From NCBI RefSeq assembly GCF_000934545.1, contig NZ_CP010554.1:1550001-1614000 (forward strand): 64,000 nt of DNA, written 5' to 3'. The notes beneath the pieces were generated by a model, which searched no databases, was not told where the DNA came from, and saw only the letters and a list, made by a program, of their open reading frames with translations. The stretch is from Rugosibacter aromaticivorans (lineage in GTDB: Bacteria; Pseudomonadota; Gammaproteobacteria; Burkholderiales; Rhodocyclaceae). Both the position numbers and the translations under genes were made by a program. Shown in pieces: positions 39,550 to 47,918 of this stretch (the first letter of the stretch is position 1; each line of letters begins with the position of its first letter).

Positions 39550-39957
39550 TTACATGAGGATGCCTCGCCGTGGCCTCTCAAGCAAATCCACAAACGCTGA
39601 AGAATGCAGCAGTGATAACGCGGCAAAACCAACGCTATGCACCCATGCAGGATTGACTGTTGCGGTATCGGCTGTGAGGGCGAGGCTCGCATAGAAGAAC
39701 GAGCAAGCCACGCATGAAACAGAAACACATGAGGTTTTGTGTTGATGATGCGCACCATGTGACGCATGTTGTGCTTCGCCCGCCAGATGATTTTCCGCGC
39801 TAATTCCCCCATGAAGCTCCAGGTGATGATCCATATCCATGGATACACCCGCAGGATGCGGCGCGCAAGCACACCGGCTCACCGCTGCAAACGCTTGCAA
39901 CGGAAGCGTCACCAGCAGCATGCCAAGAATCAGTAGGCATCCAAAAGAAATCATCAT
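39550..39957 (-). CDS. Small exported His/Cys-rich protein of a former copper locus
   Basis: 135 residues with a signal peptide (MMISFGCLLILGMLLVTLPL, cleavage after FAA). A His/Met-rich middle follows (MDMDHHLELHGG, HASHGAHHQHKTSC), then SVSCVACSFFYASLAL. It resembles small DUF2946/CopL-like proteins encoded before copA. It lies directly upstream of the copA remnant, so it may be the only intact gene left of a copper-resistance group. Metal binding is inference from composition. Confidence 0.6.
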   Translation of the reverse strand: MMISFGCLLILGMLLVTLPLQAFAAVSRCACAPHPAGVSMDMDHHLELHGGISAENHLAGEAQHASHGAHHQHKTSCVSVSCVACSFFYASLALTADTATVNPAWVHSVGFAALSLLHSSAFVDLLERPRRGILM

Positions 39958-40030
39958 GCCGAGTGCTCTGACGGACGTTCGCGAATTTCATGTCAAGCCA
40001 GCCTACCGTAATAGAGACTGGCAAATAAGG

Positions 40031-42454
40031 TCATTCTGTTGCTGTTATGCTTGGCATGGATTGCCAATAACGTCGCCGCAAAGTCCGCGCATGGTCAATA
40101 CGCACCCCACCGGGTGTCAGATGCACAGCGACCGCACCATCTGCGTCCGTGCGATGCAAATGCGCCCCGCTGTGTTCATAGCGCGCCACAATCTCTGCCT
40201 TGGGATGCCCAAACCGGTTGCGGTAGCCCACGGGAAAGATCGCCTCTTTTGCGCCCACGGCAGCAACAAAAGCGTCTGTGGACGAGGTGCGGCTGCCATG
40301 ATGCGGCACAATCAATACTTCGGCAGCAAGCCGTGACGCGTTGCCGTCCCCAGCCTGCCGTGTCACCAGCGCCGACTCTTGCGCGGCCTCGATATCCGAG
40401 GTAATCAACACGCGTCGCCCATGGGCATCAATCGCCAGCACACAAGCTACCGCATTGCTTTTCGTCGCCGCATTGGTAGCGGCCGGGTGCAGAATCAAAA
40501 AGTGAACACCATCCCAATCCCAGGCGTCCCCCGCCCGACAAGGCGCGTTTGGCAGCGTGTGATTCCACAGCGGATGCGCCGCAGGTAAGGACGCCCGCAA
40601 CAGACTCACCGGAACCGCTGCCAGAATAGATTCTGCCCCGCCCGAATGGTCGTTATCGGCATGGCTGACAATGAGTTCATCCAGCCGCCGCACGCCGATC
40701 GCACGCAAATACGGCACGATAATGCGGTTGCCGCTATCGGCTTCCGCCGAAAATGTCGGACCAGTGTCAAACAGCAAATCATGCGTGGCTGTCTGTACAT
40801 GAATCGCCAGGCCTTGACCCACATCCAGCACCACCACCTCGGCTTCGCCCAGCGGCGGGCGTGGCGGGGTAATGATCAGCAACGGCAAAAAAGTCAGCAA
40901 ACCCAGCCAGCGTGCCGGAAAGCCGCGCGGCAACAACAACCAGACACCACCGCCCAGCGCCAGCAATATGGCCCACGCAGGCGGCGCAGCCTGCTGCCAA
41001 GTCGCCATTGGCAGAACGGCCAGCCAGTCAATGAAGCGCATCAATCCGGTCGTGATGAAATTCGCCAGCCATAGCAGCGGATCGAGAAACGGCAACACAC
41101 CGGCCAGCGCCAGCGGCGTAATGACGAAACTGACCAGCGGAATCGCCACCGCATTGGCCAGCGGCGAGACCAGCGAGAATTGCTGGAACAGCGCGAGTAG
41201 CGCAGGCAACATGCCCAGCGTCACCGCCCATTGCGCGCGACCCCATTCAGCCAACCAGTGCGCTGCGCCCAGCCGCCCGCTACCAATATAGAACAGCAAA
41301 GCCACAGCGCCGAACGACAGCCAGAAACCCGCTGCCAGCACCGCCCACGGGTCGAGAATCAACACCACCAGCAAAGCCAGCGCCAACACACGCGAGGCCG
41401 CCACTTCACGGTTAAGCAACCGCGCCAGCGCCACCACGCCCAGCATGTAAAGCGTGCGCTGTGCAGGCACAGCAAACCCCGCCAGCAGGCTATAAATCAA
41501 AGCTGCAATAAAGCCACCGAGAGCAGCCGCTTTTTGCGCGGGCAAATGCAAAGGCAACACAGCCGAGCGACGCCACAACCAGCCGACCAACCAATAAAAC
41601 AGCCCGGCAAACATCGTCACATGCAGGCCGGAAATGCTCATCAGATGCGTAATGCCGGTTTTAGCAAACTGCTGCCAGAGAGTCGGTGCAATCGACTGCT
41701 GATCACCAATCGCCAATGCAATCAAAATTCCTGCATACGATGCATCGGGCAATGCCGATTGAAAGCGTTCACGTATCCGTTCCCGCAGCATTTCGACGGC
41801 GTAACCCTGCCGCCAGACAGCCGCATTCAGGCGTGTTGCACTATGCGGTCGCACATAGCCTGTCGCGCGTATGCCGCGCTCGAAAAGCCATGCCTCGTAA
41901 TCAAACCCCTGCGGATTCACGTTGCCATGCGGGCGCTTCAACCGTACCGTGAAACGCCAGCGCTCGCCAGCGTGCAGCGGCATGGTTGGAACATCCTCCG
42001 CCTCATCGTCCGCCCGCCCGCGATACCAGGCCAGCGAGATATGCTGAGGCACGCTGGCGGCAGCACTTTCCACATCAAACTCAAAACGCATGCCGCGTTC
42101 GATTTGCTGCGGCAAGGCACTGACCACACCAACGACTTCGATATCCCGCCCTTCATTGACTGCTGGCAAGGCCTCTGCCAAACGCCAATAAGCGCAGGCC
42201 GAGGCCCACAAGAAACCAAGCGCAAAACCCGCGATCAGCAGCGGCGTGATGATCACAAACTGCCGCACCCCAGGGATACTCGCTGCGCAGCGTCCCACCA
42301 GCGCCGACTTTCCCCATACGCGCAAGACATGCACCATCATCAGCATCGGCAATGCTACCGCGCCGCCTGCCGCAAGCCACGGCCATGCAACAAGTTCCGC
42401 CTGCTGCTGCACAAGCCAGACGCCAATGGTAAAAGCCAACACAAACACGCGCAT
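40031..42454 (-). CDS. comEC: DNA internalization competence protein ComEC/Rec2
   Basis: 807 residues. N-terminal DUF4131 part, a multi-span competence domain (ALAIGDQQSIAPTLWQQFAK, then HLMSISGLHVTMFAGLFYWL near 275), and a C-terminal metallo-beta-lactamase domain with VVLDVGQGLAIHVQ near 550 and SHADNDHSGGAESIL near 600. It forms the inner-membrane channel for single-stranded DNA in natural transformation. It contains two dispersed repeat cores: 42294-42313 read as GKSALVG (residue ~50) and 40355-40383 read as ESALVTR (residue ~696). Frame and motifs are intact. Confidence 0.94.
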   Translation of the reverse strand: MRVFVLAFTIGVWLVQQQAELVAWPWLAAGGAVALPMLMMVHVLRVWGKSALVGRCAASIPGVRQFVIITPLLIAGFALGFLWASACAYWRLAEALPAVNEGRDIEVVGVVSALPQQIERGMRFEFDVESAAASVPQHISLAWYRGRADDEAEDVPTMPLHAGERWRFTVRLKRPHGNVNPQGFDYEAWLFERGIRATGYVRPHSATRLNAAVWRQGYAVEMLRERIRERFQSALPDASYAGILIALAIGDQQSIAPTLWQQFAKTGITHLMSISGLHVTMFAGLFYWLVGWLWRRSAVLPLHLPAQKAAALGGFIAALIYSLLAGFAVPAQRTLYMLGVVALARLLNREVAASRVLALALLVVLILDPWAVLAAGFWLSFGAVALLFYIGSGRLGAAHWLAEWGRAQWAVTLGMLPALLALFQQFSLVSPLANAVAIPLVSFVITPLALAGVLPFLDPLLWLANFITTGLMRFIDWLAVLPMATWQQAAPPAWAILLALGGGVWLLLPRGFPARWLGLLTFLPLLIITPPRPPLGEAEVVVLDVGQGLAIHVQTATHDLLFDTGPTFSAEADSGNRIIVPYLRAIGVRRLDELIVSHADNDHSGGAESILAAVPVSLLRASLPAAHPLWNHTLPNAPCRAGDAWDWDGVHFLILHPAATNAATKSNAVACVLAIDAHGRRVLITSDIEAAQESALVTRQAGDGNASRLAAEVLIVPHHGSRTSSTDAFVAAVGAKEAIFPVGYRNRFGHPKAEIVARYEHSGAHLHRTDADGAVAVHLTPGGVRIDHARTLRRRYWQSMPSITATE
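40355..40383 (+). repeat. Dispersed repeat core inside comEC (metallo-beta-lactamase domain)
   Basis: CTGCCGTGTCACCAGCGCCG followed by ACTCTTGCG matches the core with one change (TCTT for TTTT). Read in comEC as QESALVTRQ. Confidence 0.7.
42294..42313 (+). repeat. Second dispersed repeat core inside comEC (N-terminal part)
   Basis: CCCACCAGCGCCGACTTTCC matches the core for 15 bases; read in comEC as WGKSALVG, the same frame as in purL. Confidence 0.55.
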
Positions 42455-42530
42455 TAAAAAACCCGCCGTTGGTCAACGCAATTCTGCATAATCATGGGCA
42501 TTCACAATTTAGACACTTCGCAATCAATCC

Positions 42531-43235
42531 ATGAGCTACGTTATCACCCCCGCATCGCATTCCACCGTTTTAGTTGCCAACAGCAGCGATCTATTCCCCG
42601 TCCATCGCATTTACTGCGCCGGTCGCAACTATGCCGCACATGCGCGCGAAATGGGCGGCAACCCCGAGCGCGAGCCACCCTTCTTTTTCTGTAAACCGGC
42701 GGATGCCGTTGTCCCCGTTCCCGCAGGCAAAACCATCGCCCTCACCTATCCACCGGAAACCGCCAATTATCACCATGAGATTGAACTCGTCGTCGCCATC
42801 GGCAAGGGCGGCAGAAATATCACTGAGAAGCGCGCCCATGATCATATCTGGGGCTATGCCGTTGGCCTGGACATGACGCGCCGCGATCTGCAAACCGCCT
42901 TGCGCGCAAAAGGCCAGCCGTGGGAGCTGGCCAAGGCATTCGATCAGTCCGCGCCCATTGGCCCGCTGTATCCGGTCAGCCGCATTGGCCACCCGAAGGC
43001 GGGCGGCATCTGGCTGAAGGTGAATGATGAACAGCGCCAGGTGGGCCGCATCGAACACATGATCTGGTCAATAACCGAGACCATCAGTCATTTGTCACGC
43101 TACTTTGAGCTTAGGCCGGGCGATTTGATTTTCACCGGCACACCCGCTGGCGTCGGCCCCGTCGTCGCAGGCGACGTACTGCGGGGCGGGATTGACGGCC
43201 TGGGTGAAATCGCCGTGCGATGCGTTGCGGCATAG
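42531..43235 (+). CDS. Fumarylacetoacetate hydrolase (FAH) family protein
   Basis: 234 residues. [20 protein letters not shown] near residue 24, [19 protein letters not shown] near 85 with the metal-binding Glu residues, and [18 protein letters not shown] near the C-terminus mark the FAH fold. Members hydrolyse or decarboxylate 2-oxo acids, for example fumarylpyruvate; the substrate is not clear. It diverges from comEC and precedes the DUF2062 gene by nine bases. Confidence 0.9.
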   Translation: MSYVITPASHSTVLVANSSDLFPVHRIYCAGRNYAAHAREMGGNPEREPPFFFCKPADAVVPVPAGKTIALTYPPETANYHHEIELVVAIGKGGRNITEKRAHDHIWGYAVGLDMTRRDLQTALRAKGQPWELAKAFDQSAPIGPLYPVSRIGHPKAGGIWLKVNDEQRQVGRIEHMIWSITETISHLSRYFELRPGDLIFTGTPAGVGPVVAGDVLRGGIDGLGEIAVRCVAA

Positions 43236-43244
43236 ATACAGACT

Positions 43245-43796
43245 ATGCGCCGCTCGTTGAAACGCTTCCTGCCCAACCCCGACGTCATCCGCAACAACCG
43301 CTGGTTCACCCCGTTTGCCAACACCCTGCTACATCCGCGCCTGTGGCATTTGAATCGCCGTTCAGCCGCCGGGGCTGTTGCCGCCGGACTCTTCTGCGGC
43401 CTGATTCCGGGGCCATTGCAGATGCTGGGTGCTGCCATCTGCGCCGTGATTTTTCGCGTCAACCTGCCGCTCGCGCTGTTATGCACGCTGTATACCAACC
43501 CCTTCACCATCGTTCCGATCTACATGGTTGCCTTCGAGATCGGGCGGGCCGTTCTCGGCGGCTCGGCGAACTTTGCTGCGCCACCCGCGATGAATGGCGA
43601 CCTGCTCGGCTGGATACCGGCGCTGACTCACTGGGTCATCGGCCTGGGCAAACCACTGGCGCTCGGCCTCGTGCTGCTGGCCTCGCTGCTGGCAGCGCTC
43701 GGTTATCTGGTCATGCGCCTGGGCTGGCGCTACTGGCTGGTGCGCGCCATAAAGCGGCGAGCGATAGTCAGGAGAAAAACGGCATCTGGAATGTGA
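43245..43796 (+). CDS. DUF2062 domain membrane protein
   Basis: 183 residues with hydrophobic segments (AAGAVAAGLFCGLIPGPLQM, LALGLVLLASLLAALGYLVM) and LYTNPFTIVPIYMVAFEIG, the core of DUF2062. Function unknown. It follows the FAH gene closely and is the last ordinary gene before the accessory region. The 144 bases after it hold nothing recognised. Confidence 0.85.
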   Translation: MRRSLKRFLPNPDVIRNNRWFTPFANTLLHPRLWHLNRRSAAGAVAAGLFCGLIPGPLQMLGAAICAVIFRVNLPLALLCTLYTNPFTIVPIYMVAFEIGRAVLGGSANFAAPPAMNGDLLGWIPALTHWVIGLGKPLALGLVLLASLLAALGYLVMRLGWRYWLVRAIKRRAIVRRKTASGM

Positions 43797-43940
43797 TATA
43801 AAAAATGCAAGTCGCATTGCCTGGATTATGGCGATCAAGGATACTGCGGGTTGTGCAGAAAAATATCTACTTTCCGCATTGTTTGCCAATTAACAAGCAT
43901 CCCTTCACATGAGTGACTTGACAGCACCCGCGTACCCATC

Positions 43941-44314
43941 AGCCGTATTTTCAGGAACGAGGACTTCAGCTACCGCACCATCACCGTCGAGCGTCCCCTG
44001 CGCGAAAATGGCGACGCAGCAGGCAAGATCGTGCTGGCCACCAAGGGCAAGTCCGCACCCGACCCCTCCCGTGTGATACGGAGAATGTGCCGCTCTCCGA
44101 AGACGTGGAACCCTACTTCAAACGCGAAGTCCTGCCCCATGCGGCGGATACATGGACCTGGATCGACCACGACAAGACCAAGGTCGGCTACGAGATTCCC
44201 TTCAATCGGCACTTCTACGTCTTCAAGCCCCCACGCCCGCTCGCCGAGATCGATGCCGAGCTAAAAGGCGTCGCCGACCAGATTTTGAACATGATTGGCG
44301 GGCTGATGAAATGA
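43941..44314 (+). pseudogene. C-terminal remnant of type I restriction-modification methylase HsdM
   Basis: In one frame 43941 onwards reads SRIFRNEDFSYRTITVERPL then RENGDAAGKIVLATKGKSAP. After a shift near 44068-44076 the next frame reads RDTENVPLSEDVEPYFKREV and GYEIPFNRHFYVFKPPRPLA, ending ILNMIGGLMK at 44314. This is the C-terminal end of HsdM. The first three quarters of the gene, including the methylase motifs, are absent. Together with the hsdS start at 44983 it shows that a type I R-M locus stood here. Confidence 0.85.
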
Positions 44315-44371
44315 GCACGAACCAAACACGAATCCAGTTCACAAATTGAGTTAAAATTCATCGATCAACAA

Positions 44372-44384
44372 ATCGTTGCACGAT
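44372..44384. promoter_or_regulatory. Inverted repeat upstream of the VapB-type gene, candidate operator
   Basis: ATCGT-TGC-ACGAT lies 13 bases before the antitoxin ATG and partly over the region expected for the ribosome binding site (AAGGAC). Antitoxin-toxin pairs usually repress themselves at such repeats. This is inference. Confidence 0.35.
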
Positions 44385-44396
44385 AAGGACATCGAT

Positions 44397-44603
44397 ATGA
44401 ATACTGTTACCCTTTCTCCCAAGTTTCAAGTGGTCATCCCCCAGTCCATCCGGAAAGCGCTTCATCTCAAGGCGGGCGAACAACTGCGTGTGCTGCGCTA
44501 CGGCGACCGGGTGGAGTTCATCCCTGTTCGCCCCATGCAGGAAATGCGTGGCTTTTTGCGCGGCATGGATACTCTCATCGAGCGGGAGGATGACCGCCTG
44601 TGA
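44397..44603 (+). CDS. vapB: AbrB/MazE-fold antitoxin (VapB-type)
   Basis: 68 residues opening MNTVTLSPKFQVVIPQSIRK, the swapped-hairpin AbrB DNA-binding fold (TLSPKFQVVIP), followed by an acidic tail (MDTLIEREDDRL) likely to bind the toxin. AAGGAC precedes ATG 44397. It overlaps the PIN gene by four bases (GTGA), typical of a toxin-antitoxin pair. Confidence 0.88.
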   Translation: MNTVTLSPKFQVVIPQSIRKALHLKAGEQLRVLRYGDRVEFIPVRPMQEMRGFLRGMDTLIEREDDRL

Positions 44604-44986
44604 CTATTGCCAACGTCGTCGACTCTTCTGGGTGGCTGGAATACTTCACCGACAGCGGCCGCGCATCCCTCTTCGCCCCGGCCATTGAAGATGCCGAAAA
44701 TCTGATGATACCCGTCATCACCATTTATGAAGTCTGCAAAAAGGTGCTGCGCGAACGCGGGGAAAATGACGCGCTCCAAATTGCCAGCATGATGCAGACC
44801 GGGCAGGTCATCGACCTGGACAGCGCCCTGGCGCTGGAAGCCATGCGCTATCCGCTCCCCATGGCGGACAGTCTGATCTACGCCACGGCGATGCGTCACG
44901 GCGCAACGCTGTGGACGCAGGACGAGCATTTCAAAGACCTCCCGCAGGTGCGTTTTTTCCCCAAAAATCCGGCGACCGGTGCATGA
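44600..44986 (+). CDS. vapC: PIN-domain toxin (VapC-type ribonuclease)
   Basis: 128 residues from GTG 44600. The PIN acidic residues are seen in NVVDSSGWLEYF (Asp near 8), ITIYEVCKKVL (Glu near 42), LPMADSLIYATA (Asp near 97) and LWTQDEHFKDLP (Asp near 115). VapC proteins cut tRNA or rRNA. Its stop overlaps the start of an hsdS fragment (ATGA), so the pair had been inserted in a type I R-M operon between hsdM and hsdS. Confidence 0.9.
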   Translation: MTIANVVDSSGWLEYFTDSGRASLFAPAIEDAENLMIPVITIYEVCKKVLRERGENDALQIASMMQTGQVIDLDSALALEAMRYPLPMADSLIYATAMRHGATLWTQDEHFKDLPQVRFFPKNPATGA

Positions 44987-45038
44987 GCTTTCCGCGCTAC
45001 CCGAGCTATAAGAAGGACAGCGGCGTGCGATGGCCTCG
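44983..45038 (+). pseudogene. First 18 codons of a type I restriction specificity gene (hsdS), cut by the CRISPR array
   Basis: ATG 44983 reads MSFPRYPSYKKDSGVRWP and then runs directly into the first CRISPR repeat, ending at TAA 45082-45084 in the first spacer. HsdS proteins commonly open MSFPRYPxYKDSGVEWLGEV, so the match is convincing despite the short length. The rest of hsdS and hsdR are not seen in the window. The junction with the first repeat appears exact. Confidence 0.75.
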
Positions 45039-47515
45039 GTTCCGGTCAGAGCGCAAATCCCAATCTGCTAAAGTATCCCGCTAATTTGCTTGCTTCTGCA
45101 TCTAGTTCCGGTCAGAGCGCAAATCCCAATCTGCTAAAGTCTTTTCACCGGACACCCCCCGAGTTGTGTAGTTCCGGTCAGAGCGCAAATCCCAATCTGC
45201 TAAAGTCCGCCCTTCCATAGGCCGCATCAATCGGATGTTCCGGTCAGAGCGCAAATCCCAATCTGCTAAAGTTTTATTGCCGGTCGAATCTTCGGGAATC
45301 CGGTTCCGGTCAGAGCGCAAATCCCAATCTGCTAAAGTAAGCATGGGGGAACAGAGCATCGATCAAGGGTTCCGGTCAGAGCGCAAATCCCAATCTGCTA
45401 AAGTCTTGTCTATTCTCAAACAAGTATCACGCAAGTTCCGGTCAGAGCGCAAATCCCAATCTGCTAAAGTATATTGATACCCATCGGATGTGGATGATGA
45501 GTTCCGGTCAGAGCGCAAATCCCAATCTGCTAAAGTCTTTTCTGACAACGCCAACGTGCGAATCAAGTTCCGGTCAGAGCGCAAATCCCAATCTGCTAAA
45601 GTCAGATCGCCTCGGTTCGCCTTGTTGCGGCTGTTCCGGTCAGAGCGCAAATCCCAATCTGCTAAAGTTTTGTTGATGCCCATGCGTCGCGCGAAGGCGT
45701 TCCGGTCAGAGCGCAAATCCCAATCTGCTAAAGTCTGCGCGCCGCCCGAGTGCATCGTACTCGAGTTCCGGTCAGAGCGCAAATCCCAATCTGCTAAAGT
45801 GTTGGATACATAGCCAAGTATGTGAGCAAAGTTCCGGTCAGAGCGCAAATCCCAATCTGCTAAAGTGATCGGCACCTCGACAGATAGGCTGAAGGTGTTC
45901 CGGTCAGAGCGCAAATCCCAATCTGCTAAAGTTCAAGTATTCTTGCTAGGGTCTTTCATGTAGTTCCGGTCAGAGCGCAAATCCCAATCTGCTAAAGTTA
46001 CTTCACTCGATATGGCACAGAGCCGGTAGTTCCGGTCAGAGCGCAAATCCCAATCTGCTAAAGTCCCTCAACCATCACATCTCGCGCATCAGAGTTCCGG
46101 TCAGAGCGCAAATCCCAATCTGCTAAAGTCGGAATGACGACGACCCGATCCCTGCGCGAGTTCCGGTCAGAGCGCAAATCCCAATCTGCTAAAGTGGTAG
46201 CGCAGGCGTTGGGCTACTGCCCATAGTTCCGGTCAGAGCGCAAATCCCAATCTGCTAAAGTAAGCAGCGCGAGGCCCTGATGTTGCATGCCGTTCCGGTC
46301 AGAGCGCAAATCCCAATCTGCTAAAGTCCGCGCTGGCGGTGACATCAATCCGGCTCAGTTCCGGTCAGAGCGCAAATCCCAATCTGCTAAAGTATCAAAA
46401 AAGTGGCGGCACGCGCCGGTGTCGTTCCGGTCAGAGCGCAAATCCCAATCTGCTAAAGTCACCCCCTCCAATGCCTGTTGCACCTGTGAGTTCCGGTCAG
46501 AGCGCAAATCCCAATCTGCTAAAGTTGAATTCGGCATGGCTACTCCTGTGTGAGTGTTCCGGTCAGAGCGCAAATCCCAATCTGCTAAAGTAACAATAGT
46601 TTGCGAGTCTTGCGATGTATTGTTCCGGTCAGAGCGCAAATCCCAATCTGCTAAAGTTCGAAGGCAAGGAAGGCGACGACAAAGGGAGTTCCGGTCAGAG
46701 CGCAAATCCCAATCTGCTAAAGTAAACTCAAAACTCACCGACATGATGGCGCAGTTCCGGTCAGAGCGCAAATCCCAATCTGCTAAAGTAGTCGGCCAGT
46801 AGTTCGCATCCGTGAACCAGTTCCGGTCAGAGCGCAAATCCCAATCTGCTAAAGTGAGCCGACTGGCTTCCAGCGCATCAATCTGGTTCCGGTCAGAGCG
46901 CAAATCCCAATCTGCTAAAGTAATAGCCTTGACGGATGCTTTAACGGCCTCGTTCCGGTCAGAGCGCAAATCCCAATCTGCTAAAGTTACCTTCCGGCTG
47001 TTGCCGCTTTGGTGCAAGTTCCGGTCAGAGCGCAAATCCCAATCTGCTAAAGTTGAAATACTTGAAAGCAATGGACTGAATGAGTTCCGGTCAGAGCGCA
47101 AATCCCAATCTGCTAAAGTGCTACCGACTGCCGCAAGACGGCCTCTCCGGTTCCGGTCAGAGCGCAAATCCCAATCTGCTAAAGTTGCAATGGCGATTAT
47201 TAAAATCCGCATGGCTGTTCCGGTCAGAGCGCAAATCCCAATCTGCTAAAGTGAAACCACCAAATGGGTATGGATTAACAAGGTTCCGGTCAGAGCGCAA
47301 ATCCCAATCTGCTAAAGTTGCGACAACTTTCTGCGCCTCGACATGCTCGTTCCGGTCAGAGCGCAAATCCCAATCTGCTAAAGTCATGCCATGCTATATG
47401 AATTAGCGCCCTCCGTTCCGGTCAGAGCGCAAATCCCAATCTGCTAAAGTTTTCATGCAGCATTGCGTGTGCCATTTCAGTTCCGGTCAGAGCGCAAATC
47501 CCAATCTGCTAAAGT
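45039..47515 (+). CRISPR. Type II-C CRISPR array, 38 repeats of 36 bp and 37 spacers
   Basis: Repeat starts GTTCCGGTCAGAGCGCAAAT and ends CCCAATCTGCTAAAGT; all copies look identical, including both terminal ones. Starts were tracked every 66 bases from 45039 to 47480; spacers are 30 bases except two of 29 (before 46094 and 47480) and one of 31 (before 47217). No spacer recurs in the array and none was noticed to match the window. The anti-repeat in the predicted tracrRNA fixes crRNA transcription on the + strand, opposite to cas2-cas1-cas9. The 3' end of each repeat (TGCTAAAGT) resembles an extended -10 promoter. Confidence 0.98.
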
Positions 47516-47519
47516 ACCA

Positions 47520-47558
47520 CTGCACTAACCCATTGATCTTTTGATGGGTTAAGTGCAG
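47520..47558. other. Long imperfect hairpin between the array and cas2
   Basis: CTGCACTAACCCAT and ATGGGTTAAGTGCAG pair over about 14 bp with a single bulge around an 11-base loop. It lies between the last repeat and the cas2 stop (47586). It could terminate array transcription, end the cas mRNA, or be part of a leader. Confidence 0.7.
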
Positions 47559-47585
47559 CTTCTGACAGGAAAAATGTTGATTTCA

Positions 47586-47912
47586 TCAAAACAGATCATA
47601 TTGATCCGGTGATTTTTTACTTGGGTTTTTCTTTTTGCCCTGGAAGGTGATGATTCTCTCATACTGCTTGTCAGTGAATTGCAAGATATTTACCTTTCCG
47701 CCGGTGGGTAAGCTTTTTTCCACCTGCAAGATATAAGTATCTATTTGACTCTGACTACTGCAAAAACGCATATACACTGAAAATTGCGACATCTCAAAGC
47801 CCATGTCAAGCAATGTATTACGAAAATCCGTGGCAGCTTTTCGCTCAGCTTTTTCGACAACGGGTAAATCGAACATCACCGTAATCCACATAAGGCGATA
47901 TCCGGAAAGCAT
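47586..47912 (-). CDS. cas2: CRISPR-associated endonuclease Cas2
   Basis: 108 residues opening MLSGYRLMWITVMFDLPVVE, with the conserved Asp in VMFDLPV and FRNTLLDMGFEMSQFSVYMR, typical of type II Cas2. With Cas1 it integrates new spacers. It starts six bases after the cas1 stop and is the last gene of the cas9-cas1-cas2 operon. The C-terminus is basic and Lys-rich. Confidence 0.96.
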   Translation of the reverse strand: MLSGYRLMWITVMFDLPVVEKAERKAATDFRNTLLDMGFEMSQFSVYMRFCSSQSQIDTYILQVEKSLPTGGKVNILQFTDKQYERIITFQGKKKNPSKKSPDQYDLF

Positions 47913-47918
47913 GGCACG

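Noticed and set aside
41231..42457. 408-codon open frame antisense to comEC
   Set aside because: It lies wholly opposite comEC, is rich in Arg, Gln and His as expected from a shadow of a GC-rich gene, and resembles no protein family.
45102..47406. Long open frames across the CRISPR array with repeated LADWDLRSDRN or FRSERKSQSAKV blocks
   Set aside because: The repeat-spacer unit is 66 bases, a multiple of three, and the repeat has no stop in several frames, so open frames arise automatically. They lack proper starts and are not proteins.
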